From the NCBI GenBank assembly GCA_035610365.1, contig CM069439.1:22333533-22397532 (forward strand): a stretch of 64,000 nt of DNA. Direction: 5' to 3'. A model generated the notes under the pieces. It was not told where the DNA came from and searched no databases. It saw only the letters and a list, made by a program, of their open reading frames with translations. Below are positions 46,264 to 57,694 of the stretch, piece by piece. Position 1 is the first letter of the stretch, and every line of letters begins with the position of its first letter. Source of the stretch: Aquatica leii (taxonomy: Eukaryota > Arthropoda > Insecta > Coleoptera > Lampyridae). A program made the translations under genes and the position numbers.

Positions 46264-47920
46264 GTAAGTTCAATATCGCAAAAGAGGAATCGCGCGATAT
46301 TTTCTAGAAAACTTTTTGAGCAAACGTAAACTACAAACCCTAGGGAAATCACTGAAAGTCTGATAAAACTGCTTAATCCAATGATCATCTATTAACATTC
46401 TTCAAGTAAAACCGTATACACAAAAAAATTCAGTTACTTTTAATTATAACTACTTCTTGAATTCTTCCTATTTCGAGTTTTAATTTTTAAACCTATTAGC
46501 TGATTTATCCGGATTTACGTATTTCAGAATTAAAGTTTCAACGTCATATTTACATTAACAATATCCTAATGTATATTTGTAAAAACCTATTAAATTTCAT
46601 CGAAAATTTTCAACAGTTTCACTTCTTGTATTGACATCGAGTGTTGAATTTTAAAGGGAATTTTAAAATATTTTAAACAAATTTTACGTTGGTGATTAAT
46701 ATGAGTTTTAATTTTCTATATTTACTTTACCAACAAAGAACTGTAACGTCATGTAAAAAACATTTAATTTACTCATTGAAATATGAAAAAAATGTGTTTC
46801 TATATTAGCAGGATTTAAAAGTTTACCTAAAAGATCAAAGGCATTATTTTTACACCAAACTATAAACCTACAAGTAATTAATTCTCTTTTCAATTACCAT
46901 GCTTCAAATTTTGTTTCATATTCCAGCTTAATTTGGTTTTTAACAATTTAACAATACTTTTAAATACATTTTATGCTATTTTTGTATTACGCCAAAATGC
47001 TTTGATTAAATTTAATTGTTTTTTGTACTATATACCTATTGCAAAGTTATAGGTCAACTTGTAAGCTTAAATTTTAATTTTTTTACTAAAATTAGTCTTA
47101 TAATTTGTATCGTACAAATTGGGGAGGTGGGAAAAAAAAACACATGATCGTGGATTGGATGATTAGAAAAAAAGTACTTTTCCGATAATCCAATGCTCGT
47201 TGCGCCACCTTTTCTTACGGATGAGTATTGTAGTAACCGTCTAGGCTAGAAAAAAGAAAATCCCAAACCCGCAATTCTCAAAGTACTTGTTCTAATAAGA
47301 AAATGACAGTTTCGTTTATTAATTTCTAAATTCTTTTTTTTTGTTGTATCGTTTATTTACGACAACCGACCCTCACGAAGAAAAATAAAGATAGGAGTTG
47401 AATCGTCGTCGTTTACAAAATTTTTACTGCACCTCTGGCTACGCTACTGGTATCGTTATACTTATGACACAAATACAAAAAAAACAAAACAAGTAAAAAG
47501 TAGACCCTGGAAGCAGATATTTTAATATACCGCCGCAATTCACTAACGGTAGCAATAGTTAGATACGTCACATAATTGATTTGATTATATTCCGCTCGTG
47601 GCCTTGACGTAAAGTTTGCGGGTCAGATATTTACATGGGATTGTATCACCCGGCAACATCACATCAAACTTTGACGCGTACTTCCAATCTCTTTACATCT
47701 ATTACAATGTTGTAATTAATGAAAGTTAAATAGTAATATTGAAATTTATAAAGGTTACTAATATTGTATACGGATTATAAATTGTTATAAACGAGAAGCG
47801 ATCCGAAAGACTCCAACGGCACCGATCAAGTTACGGTCGATACAGCGTTCCTTTCCCGGTTTATTCACCGTTAAAATAATTTTAAAGTAAATATCTCCGC
47901 CGCAATTAGACCATCTCCAC
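46264..47920. other. Intron sequence, nothing recognised
   Basis: Downstream intron of the FnIII exon. AT-rich to about 47100, more mixed from 47100 to 47920, with no domain in any frame. Confidence 0.45.
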
Positions 47921-47924
47921 GTAC

Positions 47925-48056
47925 GTACAGGGATATGCCATCAAAGCTAAATTACAGAACTATGCCATAGAAGTTAATTACAAGAGCATGTCATAGCAAG
48001 TTTAATTACAGAAGTACGCCATAGAAGCTTAATTACCGGAGTACGCCATAGAAGCT
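47925..48056. repeat. 27-bp minisatellite, left block
   Basis: About five units of roughly 27 bp with consensus GAAGTACGCCATAGAAGCTT followed by AATTACC. Earlier units are more diverged. The array is split by the solo LTR that follows and resumes at 49120. Confidence 0.75.
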
Positions 48057-49119
48057 TGTAACGTCCCGTTAGAATTCATTACATTAAAATTCAATTTTAC
48101 ATTCGTTTATTTTTTGCAAATAATATTGCACGTGAATTTATTCAGTTTGACAACGTCGCGTTGTATTTCGGAAGCGTCTGCGTAGTCGACTTGAGTATTA
48201 GCTTAAGCTTGCACTTCCGTTTGAACAATCTTGCGTAATTTACGTGAGTGAAGAAAGGAAGACACATTTTCTTGATTATGGCGTAAAAACCCATGTAATT
48301 TAATTTTTATTGATTCCATCTAATTATTGGTGAGTTTATCTTTATTTTGATATAATTTTTCTATCGAATTCAACATTTTTAGTGATTTCAAAATGTTACG
48401 CAATAGTTAGACAAAGGAATTTATTTTGAAGGCCGTTGCTACGCAGCGTGAGTACAGCATGTCATTCAAAAAACCATTCTATTATTTATATTTAGGGTTT
48501 TTTATTTTTTATTTTGGATCTTTTCTTTTACTGGATCATTTATTTTGGTTTTATCTTTTAATTACTGGATTTTCCGTCATTGGATTTATACATTGGTTTA
48601 ATGCTTGCTGGTGTGGTTGGAAATCTACATTGCTGTTGAAGAATTTTATCACTACAACAAAGTATGTGCTAAAGATAGAAGCTATACGATAACGTCATAT
48701 CATGTGGTGAGTCAACTGGAATTAAGTTACATTTTACATTCAAGCAATTAAATTCAGTTATTAAAACTTTTCACTTGATAACAAATCAAACGTTTACGAC
48801 ATTTGCATTTAATATCAATAATTAATAATTAGATGTAAGATTTTACGTTTTTATCACCAATTTAAAGGTGGTTGGCGCCCTAATATTTTATTTTAAATCC
48901 TGTTTTATTTCTAATATGTTTAATTCAAATATTGTTCTTTGTTCTCCAATCTAAATAGTATATTAAGTTATAGTTAATAAATTAACGGAGTTTACGTCTT
49001 TGTATTTATTTTCATTCAAACTCACACCCAGAGGTCTGTGCTTCCGATTGCTACCGTGGTTAAATTATTATTTTTACTTTTTATTATACGTTCGTTATTC
49101 GGAGTAATTTTTTATTACA
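48057..49119. mobile_element. Solo LTR (Ty3/Gypsy-like) inside the minisatellite
   Basis: Begins TGTAACGTCCCG at 48057 and ends TTATTACA at 49119, the TG...CA form of retrotransposon LTRs. AGCT stands on both sides (48053-48056 and 49120-49123), a 4-bp target duplication. The interrupted 27-bp array resumes exactly after it. No internal retroelement sequence is present, so this is most simply a solo LTR left by recombination between two LTRs. About 1.06 kb. Intact tips and an exact duplication suggest modest age. The family is judged only from the tips and the 4-bp duplication. Confidence 0.7.
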
Positions 49120-49180
49120 AGCTTAATTACTGGAGTACGCCATAGAAGCTTAATTACTGGAGTACGGCATAGAAACTTAT
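49120..49180. repeat. 27-bp minisatellite, right block
   Basis: About two units, AAGCTTAATTACTGGAGTAC and GCCATAG, continuing the array interrupted by the solo LTR. Confidence 0.75.
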
Positions 49181-49184
49181 ATAA

Positions 49185-49895
49185 CAAGAAATAGCTTGCA
49201 CTTCGATACAACGTTCACTACGTGTAAATACTAACTTACAATATGTGCTGATTAAAAATATATCTGTGCGTCGTCTCCTGACTCACATATCAAAAAGATT
49301 GGTTTTAGATTTTTCTAAAAAAAGCATCTGTAAGCCAAATGTCGATTAATGACAAAATCTCAATCTCTTACCAATCCTTTTGCGTTTTAACGCCGACACA
49401 CACACCGTACCAAACGTGACAACAATCAAAAGTAACCGGAAATGTCTTTGGAAAATAAACTACAACCTGTGCCATCTGACAGCATAAAACTCAACCAAAC
49501 CCTTCGAGGTCAGGTATATGATGGGTGTAAATGATGTAAAGTCACTAAAACGTATTGATGTATTGTGTTAATTATTGTTTTCCTTAATTTTTCATTATAT
49601 AAAAAATCAATTGTTAATAAAATAATTATATCAGATAGTAACCTAGTTTTAAAAAAATGTACTTTGTATACACGATCACGTTTATCTTTGGTTGTAATTT
49701 TAACAAATAAAACGCTAACCTAATCGAAGCTTTATTACACTATGTTAACTAAAATACATTACTTGGTGGTAGCCGGTGAAATATTAGGTTACGATATTTG
49801 AAACAAAACATGTTTTTTTTTAAATTGGAAAAAGTTGAATTTTTGAAAATTTTCTGTTTAAAGCAAATGTAGCGTCTAATTGAAAACTGTGGAAA
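49185..49895. other. Unassigned spacer
   Basis: No gene or clear repeat recognised. The last part may be 5' sequence of the following Gypsy fossil. Confidence 0.4.
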
Positions 49896-51873
49896 CAGAA
49901 ATACAACATTTATATCCTAGCCAGTGGAAAATCAAACGAAAGTTTTAAAGTGAAGATTGCAATACTACTAAGTTGCCTGGGGGATGAAGGAATACGAATA
50001 TGTAATACTTTTAAATATGCATGATGTTTTGATACGTGACAGAATAGTTCTGGGAGTAAAAGATACACAAATTCAAAACAGGTTGCTGAAATCTAGTGAT
50101 TTAAGTCTAGCTGCTGCAGTTAAAATATGCAGGTCAATGGAAGCCATTATTAAAACACAAAAACAAATTTTACAATAGATTTCTGTGAATGCAGTCAATA
50201 AAGGTTCTAGTAGCAGCACAGTTTATAAGAGCAAGCTATGTGGAAGAACCAATAAACGAAGCAACACTTTCAGTGGTTTAAGGTGTAGTATTCAAATATA
50301 TACCACGTAAGAGTGCTTTGTTTTTATCCGAATATGCTCTAAATGCAGAAGTAAGGGTGACTACAAAAAATGCAAGCATTCATAAAATTGATGAAAGTGA
50401 CACAGAAGATACTACAGAAGTTTATTTTGGCAATATAGTTTCGTCAGTGAACAGTCAAGTAGATTCACTAGAATAATTTGAAAAAATTCATTTATCAGTT
50501 GTTTATGTTAATTTAAAAGTAGATACCGGTAATCCAGTAAACATTTTAAATTCTAGTGATTTTGTTAAAAATACCATGCAGTGAACTAATTGGGTCAACT
50601 GCAAAATTAATTTCATATTCAGGTCATGTTATTCAAACAATTGATCAAATTTATTTAAATTGTATATTTAATTAAGTAGAAAAAAAATTATCCTTACACG
50701 TTTTAAAAAATACGCTTCCAAGTTCAATACTAGGATTTAGTGCAGCTAAGGAGTTGAAAATAATGAACCTGGATGTAGAGACTTGTAATTCAGTTGTTGA
50801 CTATAACAAAATTGAACTAAACAGTGTTTGTAATCTACTGTCAAACATTGTAGAATGTTTTCAGTACTCCAGTAAATCGTACTTATAAAATTACCTTACA
50901 AGATATGTCATACCACGCATCATTGACGCTAGAAGTTTTGAAGGATAGAAGAAAAGAGAAACTCAACAAAATGGTCAAAGAAAGTATCATTGTTTCTGTC
51001 AGTAAGCCAACTGATTAGGTCCATTAAATTGTGATAGTTTCTAAGGTCAATGATGATATAAGGATGTGTATAGATCCTAGGACTTAGAATACATATATAA
51101 AACGTAAAAACTATCATATACCTCGTTAGTGCTAAATTTTTTACATTGCTGGATGCATCATCGGCATTTATCCAGATTCCATTAGATAATGATACTTTAT
51201 TTCTATGTACCATTGCCACTCGTTTTGGTAGATTTAGATTTTCTGAAATTATCTTATGACATTTTATCAGTTTTCAGAAATATTTCAAAAATTTATGTGT
51301 GAAACAATAGACGGTTTGAAAAGTGTCATTACTTATTTTGATGAAGTCTTAGTTTTCAGAAAAAACATTGGAAGAGCACAATCAACATTTAGATGCTGTG
51401 TAAAAATAAAATCTAGACTCACCTTGAATTTAGAAAAGTCCTAATCCTGTAAGAATCGAGTTTGTTTTCTTGGACATGGGAAGAAAATCCAAGTAATATC
51501 TAAGATGAAATATCTCTAAAACTGTATAGACCTACAAAGATTTCTTAAAATGATTACATATTTGATCAAATTCATTCCAAACCTTTCTCTAGAAACTTCT
51601 GTGCTTAGGTAATTATTTAGTAAGAAGGATGATTGGCAATGGACTGCTAATGAATCAAAGTGTTTTAACAGGTTAAAACAGTTGATTACATCGTCACCTA
51701 TGCCAGCTTATTTCCATAGCAAAAAAGAGATCACTTTCTCTGTTGATGCAAGTCCATATGGCCTGAATGCTATAATCAGCCAAGATAACCGCATAATTGA
51801 ATATGCGTTTACAGCACTTACACCGATCCAACAAAGATATAATCACATAGAAAAGAAACTTTTTGCAGTTATA

Positions 51874-53085
51874 CTGACTTCCAGAAAAATTGCAACACCT
51901 AGAACTTGTTGAACGGTTTTATTGAAATTTTTGAGAAACGTCTATTTTCATGAAAGAAAGTGATGATTAAAATTTTAATAAAATCTAGCAAGTAGTTTTT
52001 TTTTCCTGTTGTTTCCATAGTAACATAGTAACAATAAATTTGAAGTAGTAGACCATTTAGTAATTCTCAAGTTTGCAAATTGTTCACAATTTCAATTTGA
52101 ACCTGATAACAATGCCGAGAGTACGTCAACATCAACATTTTGCTTAATTAAGTGATTTTGAACGTGGCCGTATTATTGGTATGAGAGAGGCCGAACTTTC
52201 GCTAAGAGAAATTGCTCGTCGTGTAAACCGAAATGTTTTATCGGTATTGAAATGTAGTTCCAAATGGTCCGAGGAAAGGGTTCAACATCGTCGCTGTGGA
52301 TCTGGACGTCCTCGGAGGACTACACATCGCGAAAAACGTCGCTTAAGAGTTTTCGCCACAAGAGACAGATTTTCAACAACTTGATCAATTGCAAATAATT
52401 GGATGAGAGGTATAGAACTCAGGATGTCAATATCATCTGTTTATCAGATAAGATCTTATGGGTTGCGTTCATATCGTCCATTTTTATGACTTCTCCTTAC
52501 AGCACTTCACCGTCTACACAGACTAGAGTCGACCAACGAAAGAGTTAATTGAGCATAAGAATGGCATCAAACTGTGTTTAGTGACAAGTCCCGATTTTGC
52601 TTGTAGGTCCACAATGGTCGTAGGAGGGTCAGACGGATGCGTGGAGAACGTGAAAATCCAACATTTTTTGTGGAACACAACACAGCCCTCACTCAAGTAG
52701 TTATGATATACAACACAGTTTTTGAAAGAAGCTAACATTGCCGTCCTGCCATGGCCTGCTCGGTCGCCCGATTTGTCGCCCGTTGAACATGTATGGGATA
52801 TGATTTGTAGACGACTGGGTAATTTACCACACCCTCCAGATAACTTACACGACCTCCAGCTACGGATTCAAGAAGCTTCAAACGATATACAACAAGCAGC
52901 TATAGATCACTTAATTGATAGCATGCCAAGACGTCTAAATGAGTACATTACAAATCGTGGCGGAGCAACTCATTATTGAAAAAACTTTTTAAGCATTTGT
53001 TCTTTTTTTTAAATTTTAATCATTACTTTGTTTCATGAAAATAGACATTTCCTGAAAATTTCAATAAAAACGCAATTTTTCTGGG
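51874..53085 (+). mobile_element. Tc1-type DNA transposon nested in the Gypsy fossil
   Basis: The left end begins CTGACTTCCAGAAAAATTGC after TA. The right end, reverse complemented, reads CCCAGAAAAATTGCGTTTTT and matches the left for about 100 bp, including TGTCTATTTTCATGAAA. The right tip itself is damaged. The transposase gene lies between. The Gypsy RNase H reading stops at the left end and resumes just after the right end, so the insertion boundaries are well fixed. Confidence 0.8.
52112..52979 (+). pseudogene. Tc1-type transposase, internally deleted
   Basis: Starts MPRVRQHQHF at 52112. A paired HTH region follows: DFERGRIIGMREAELSLREI, ARRVNRN, then GSGRPRRTTHREKRRLR and RDRFSTT. The catalytic domain keeps the first Asp in VFSDKSRFCL and the final Glu in WPARSPDLSPVEHVWD. 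A deletion joins TFFVEH to NTALTQ, removing the GVMVWG block and the second catalytic Asp (normally QxDNARPH). The C-terminus is intact: IDSMPRRLNEYITNRGGATH then Y, stop at 52979. About 290 codons of the usual 340. Further stops and frameshifts occur at 52146, 52382, about 52490 and about 52725. Not functional. Confidence 0.8.
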
Positions 53086-53476
53086 CACAAAATTAAAATC
53101 GAAACAGATTATCGACTTCTGCTAGGTGTCCTTAAAAGGCCATTGGATGAATTATCTTCAAGAATTTAACGATTAATCTTTCTATTACTTAAATATGACT
53201 TTAAGATAACCTATGTTCCTAGAAGACTAATACATGTAACGGACCCGTTAAACCAAGAACTTTTAAAAAAAATATAAACACTTGATCAAAATTTAAGCGT
53301 TTACTCAGTAATTTCAACAAACTCAAAAAATAAAGAAAGGTTGAAAAAAGCTATAGAATAGGATCCGGCACTTTAAGTGTATTATACTATATATGGTTGG
53401 CCTAAACGCAAATCAAGTGTTCCAAGTTCTGTTAAACTCATTTGAACTCTTAAAGGTAAGCTTTTAGATGAAGAAT

Positions 53477-54288
53477 AGCGGACCCGACAGACGTTGCCCT
53501 GCATGATATACCAAGCGATTAGGAAATTAAACAAAGTAAGAAATGAAAGACAAATAATATAATAATTTTGTTAATATTTATTTTGAAATAACATCAATTT
53601 TTCTAAAAACAATTCGTTATAATCAATAATGTTTGTTTAATTCGCTCCTCCATCTGCTCGATACGGTTGTACTGGCAGCGTGTGTTGATGATACACTTGG
53701 CCCTGAATCTTAAACGTTGATTGAGAATTGCGACCATCCTCATTCTGAACGATTTTTGTTCCTCCAAATGATGTCATTTGAAAGCACGAATTGAATTTTT
53801 CGAATTTTACGAAAAAACAATTTAGATTGAGATGTAGCTCTAGCCAATAGTGCTTTCAATGGTTCTGGCGGCGAATTCAATGGTGGCAATACAATTTTTC
53901 CAGATGCGCAGCAGTAACCGGCCAATTCACGTTTGTATTTGAGTGCATGACAGTTGGCATTGTTTGTTTATAGCACCGATTACAATTTGTGAATGTGACG
54001 AATAATCGATGTCCGACTCATATTCAAACGCAAGGCGAAGAAATGATGCACGTGTCAATACGCGATACACTTACACAAAAATTTATTTAAGTCGATTCAG
54101 CAGTTTACTTGCAGTATAGATAAATAACCTATATAACGACTGCAGCACCATCTGCCGGGTTTGTTTGTGAATCTAAACCATCCTCAAATCCACTTGAACA
54201 CACACAAAAAATTTCATCAAAATCGGCACAGTCGTTTAGAAGGAGTTCAGTGACATACACACGCACACAAGAAATATATATATAAAGA
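53477..54288 (-). mobile_element. Helitron-like element nested in the Gypsy fossil
   Basis: Minus strand, about 810 bp. The 5' end is TCTTTATATATATATTTC and the 3' end is near CAACGTCTGTCGGGTCCGCT, a sequence pair I know from many insect repeats. Inside (about 53960-53650, -) are LAGYCCASGKIVLPPLNSPP, FFRKIRKIQFVLS and STFKIQGQVYH. These match the start of Helitron helicase proteins: CCxxGKVxLPxLxxPPxxL, then IRxYNxxFxMTS, then FKIQGQxYHRxGSL. Only this N-terminal part is present and the reading is interrupted, so this is a short non-autonomous derivative. Exact ends are uncertain because no clear 3' hairpin was seen. Confidence 0.6.
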
Positions 54289-55154
54289 TGTACTGTTCTA
54301 TCAACAAAAGTTGATTATCTCCGCATTTCTCCAAAGCGAGTTTTTACAATTGATACATCGTGCACACCAAAGGGTCGTCTCATGTAAGTTGTTAGCTTGT
54401 GAATCTATTTTCTGGCCTAAAATCTTTTACGATATCGAAAACTTTGTGTTGACTTGTTTATCATGTCAACAATATTTGTTGTCAAATTCTAAGAAACCTT
54501 GAAGTCTTCATAAACTTTCAGACTTGCCTTGGAAAAAAGTAGGCGTTGATTTAATGATCCTACAATAGATTGGCTTTATTGTCATTGTTGATTATTACAG
54601 CAAATTTGGTGTTGTAAATAAAGTACCTACTAAAATATTCTCTCTCAAGAATGTTTTTGCGATAAATGGGATTTAATGAATTCCTGGAGGCTTTAAAGAA
54701 GTATGACATTGCGACATATAGTCCAAAATACACTAGTTTAAATGGAATGGTTAAATGTACTATCCAAACTGTAAAAGGCTGAATGGAAAAACCGTGTTGA
54801 AAAAATCAAGATCCATTAGCGACATTGTTACAATATACTATAACACCGAAACAAGATTCACCTACTTCATGTCGTCTGCTAATGGGCAGATATCTGAGAT
54901 CAACATTATTATTGGCTAATAAGACCCTAAAATCTATATATCTAGCAAATAGTGTAAAAGACAATTTAAAAAATAAACAACTGGCACGGAAAAAATATTA
55001 CGACAGGCGTGGCACCAGATCTTTAGCAAAATTGAAGATAAATCAACCTATTTGGTACAAAATGGAATCCGCGATTGAAAACCTGGGAAAATATTGTAGA
55101 AATATATCACATTTAACAATACTCAACAAGAAAGCAAAACAGCAATAGAACCAG

Positions 55155-56235
55155 CAGTTAATATAGAACCCATAGTACGCTACATTGTGTTTAATAAATT
55201 ATTCTTTGTATCCTTACCATGTTTAACAAGTCCAACAGTTAACCGACGTAGGTTTTGAACCGCGACTTGATTTTGTGAATAATTGCAGCAACAAAAAGCC
55301 TTGACTTTAGTGCCAAAACATTATTTTAAGATGAGTGTTATTTTACATGAAATGAAGTGTTGTCTAATGTTTTTTGATTTTTTTGCCCCTATCTATTCAG
55401 TTGTAGCGACTTCAACAGTGTTTCTTTTTCCTTCCGCAGATTTTTGTTATCATACATACATTCGTATAGTTCTTTTTGTTAAAGTATGTAAAACAGTTGC
55501 TTTCTGTAGTGGATGATGATGAAATTTTGCGTTTAAGTATTTATATCTATGAGAGTGCGTTATTTTCCTATATACAGAATGCGTTAATTTTCTATTTTCA
55601 TTTTTTGTTAATAGTATGTCTAAATAGTCTGTTGGTATTTTTTATGTTAGTAATGATCGTAGCATTTCCTTTATCTGCTCTCAGTGTTAAGATATCTTTC
55701 TTCTCACGTAACTATTTAACTGCTTCTCTTTCCTGTTTCTCAGTGTTGCATCTTAATCGATTTACTTCTTTCACATTGTTGCAAACATTTTATCAAACAT
55801 TTTCAGAGATCTCCTTAAACAAACTTGGTATGGCTGCTTCCACTTTACAAAGTATGTTCTCTACCGATGTTATTTGTAGTGCAACAGCGTAGTTGGTACT
55901 CTCATTTAAATTTGTATTTATTAGATTGGCTGTTATTTATTGACGTTTTTTTTTGATTGCGGAGAGTGTAGTCTATCTTATTTCTTAGTTTGTTTAACTT
56001 TTGACTGTTTGTAAAGTGTGTTAACGTTTATTGTAATTTTCGAAAGTAATAGCTCAAAGACAGCTCTACAAAGAATTTGCTCAGTATGAGTTTTTAAGAG
56101 GCGTTTCTTAGTTCTCATACATGTTAGTAAAACGTTGAAGTTTTGGCAATGTTTAAACATGTAAGTAGCTTTTTCTATTTAAGGAAAATATAGGCCTTTA
56201 GTGTTTTTTTTTTTGTTTATATTGTAATGAATATC
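55155..56235. other. Unassigned sequence
   Basis: One plus frame (55476-55892, 138 codons) and part of the minus strand (about 55890-55790, LQITSVENILCKVEAAIPSL) are open. I recognise neither. Possibly 3' sequence of the Gypsy fossil or another old repeat. Confidence 0.35.
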
Positions 56236-56284
56236 AAGCTTAATTTCTTTTTGTGAGCCAAAACAAGCAGTTGAATTTAGCTTT

Positions 56285-57690
56285 TGCCGTTTTTTGTCTG
56301 TGACCTTAAACAAACTGACGTTTTGTAAGACATTGCAACTTGCATCTTTAGACCGCTAATTGTCACTGATAGAAAAAGTATTAGTGATCGTGTTTAATAA
56401 GCTGAGAACACAGATTAAAACTGAATAAATTCTAGTTACCGTTATTACACACTCTAAAGAAAAATAAAAAGTCCGTAAATCAATACAAGGATTGCTATTT
56501 ATGTATTGAGAATTGACAGCATTGGAATTGCTAGATGAAATCTGACATTGCATTGTAAAGTTTGACATTTTTGATATTATACGTACTCAGAACGTTCTGA
56601 CGTGCGGACACTATTTGCGTTGTTTACAGTAAGTTAAAAATGCCATCTTAACTAAAAGCTGGATTTAACTTGCGAACATTTTTGAGCTATGATTTATTAT
56701 GACTTTCGACATAGTCTAACTCAAGAACAGTGCATCAATCAACTGAATCCACAGCCATTTTATATTGCTGGTACACTCAATTCAAACGTGGCGATAATTC
56801 ACTCACGGACAAAGTTAAATAAGGTCGTCAAAAATCGGTCGTTGTGTCGGAAAATTTCGATGCCGTGCAAAAACTAACTGAAAAAGATTGTCATGTAACA
56901 CCGCAAAATTGAGACATGTTTAAGCATTAGTATGACTAGCATACATAAGATTTTGCACAAACATTTAGATGTTCGTTAGCTATGTGCGTGTTGGATTCCA
57001 CACTTGTTGACAGATTCTCAAAAAATTGCTCGTGACGATTGGTGCCAAAAATGATTACAAAATACAGCTGTGGTGTATTTAAAACTATATACAGCATCTT
57101 CACAGGTGACGAATCGTGGATTTATGCGTATAAGCCACAAAGAAATAGCCAATCGGCAGTATGAGTGTTTGAATGTGAAGAAACTCCAACAAAGCGTTAA
57201 GAAACAAATGATGTCGTGTTTCTTTACAAGAACCGTACTGTGGCTTTTAAAAATCAAAAGACCGTTAATTCAGCGTAGTATACGATCATTTGTTTGCTAA
57301 AAAATTTCTGTAAATTGAGAGAAACCAACCCAAAACGACGAATCATTTTACATCACGACAGTGCAAGCTCACACACATCACATGAAACAAACGAGTACTT
57401 GGACACACAAAAGACCGAATTCATAGGTCATCCGTCTTACAGCTCTCACTTGGTACCCAATGACTTCTTTTTGTTCCCAGTAATTAAAGATAAACTGCGC
57501 GAACAACGATTTTCATTGCATGAAGGAGCGCTTGAGGTCTTCAAAAAAATGTTTTAGACTTTTAGAGATATCATCTTCTGAACAAAGTGGTTATACATAA
57601 ATAGCATAATTAAGGCACCTGCACTAATACTTTTTCTCAGTGACTAAAAATGCAAGCTAAAATGTGTTACAAGCTTTAGGTCTTACGAAC
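56285..57690 (+). mobile_element. mariner element, decayed
   Basis: A plus-strand transposase relic lies between matching inverted ends. The left end, read in reverse, gives TACTTTTTCTATCAGTGACA and GCAAGTTGCAATGTCTTACA. The right end (57625-57690) gives TACTTTTTCTCAGTGACT and GCAAGCTAAAATGTGTTACA. About 1.4 kb, the usual mariner length. The exact tips and the TA duplication are not fixed. Confidence 0.65.
56639..57580 (+). pseudogene. mariner transposase relic (DD34D)
   Basis: Plus strand, many frames. About 57090: IFTGDESWIYAYKPQRNSQS (first Asp). From about 57290 an open part reads NFCKLRETNPKRRIILHHDS, then ASSHTSHETNEYLDTQKTEF, IGHPSYSSHLVPNDFFLFP and REQRFSLHEGALEVFKKMF (stop 57557). 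The second Asp in HHDSASSHT and the third in PNDFFLF are 34 residues apart, the mariner DD34D spacing. The N-terminal HTH part (from 56639) is recognisable but has several stops and shifts. All three catalytic Asp survive in separate frames, so the gene died by frame damage rather than active-site loss. Confidence 0.75.
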
Positions 57691-57694
57691 CTTG

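Larger units (their letters stand above)
49900..55150 (+). mobile_element. Ty3/Gypsy LTR retrotransposon fossil with two nested insertions
   Basis: Fossil on the plus strand. Parts in order: the gag C-terminal region (about 49940-50180, LRDRIVxGxxDxxIQxxLL type), protease-like (about 50515-50560), reverse transcriptase (about 50880-51480), RNase H (about 51690-51870 and 53095-53260), the integrase zinc region (about 54330-54480), the integrase core (about 54510-54780) and a C-terminal part (to about 55150). It resembles the Gypsy lineage with K02A2.6-like proteins. A Tc1 element lies within RNase H, and a Helitron-like element lies between RNase H and integrase. LTRs were not located. It is broken, with more than ten breaks, and is older than both insertions. 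Confidence 0.75.

Noticed and set aside
48426-48692. Hydrophobic 88-codon frame, considered as a small membrane protein
   Set aside because: It lies wholly inside the solo LTR and has the Phe/Leu/Tyr bias of AT-rich DNA.
55476-55892. Plus-strand 138-codon frame with a hydrophobic stretch
   Set aside because: No recognisable domain. The surroundings look like old repeat DNA.
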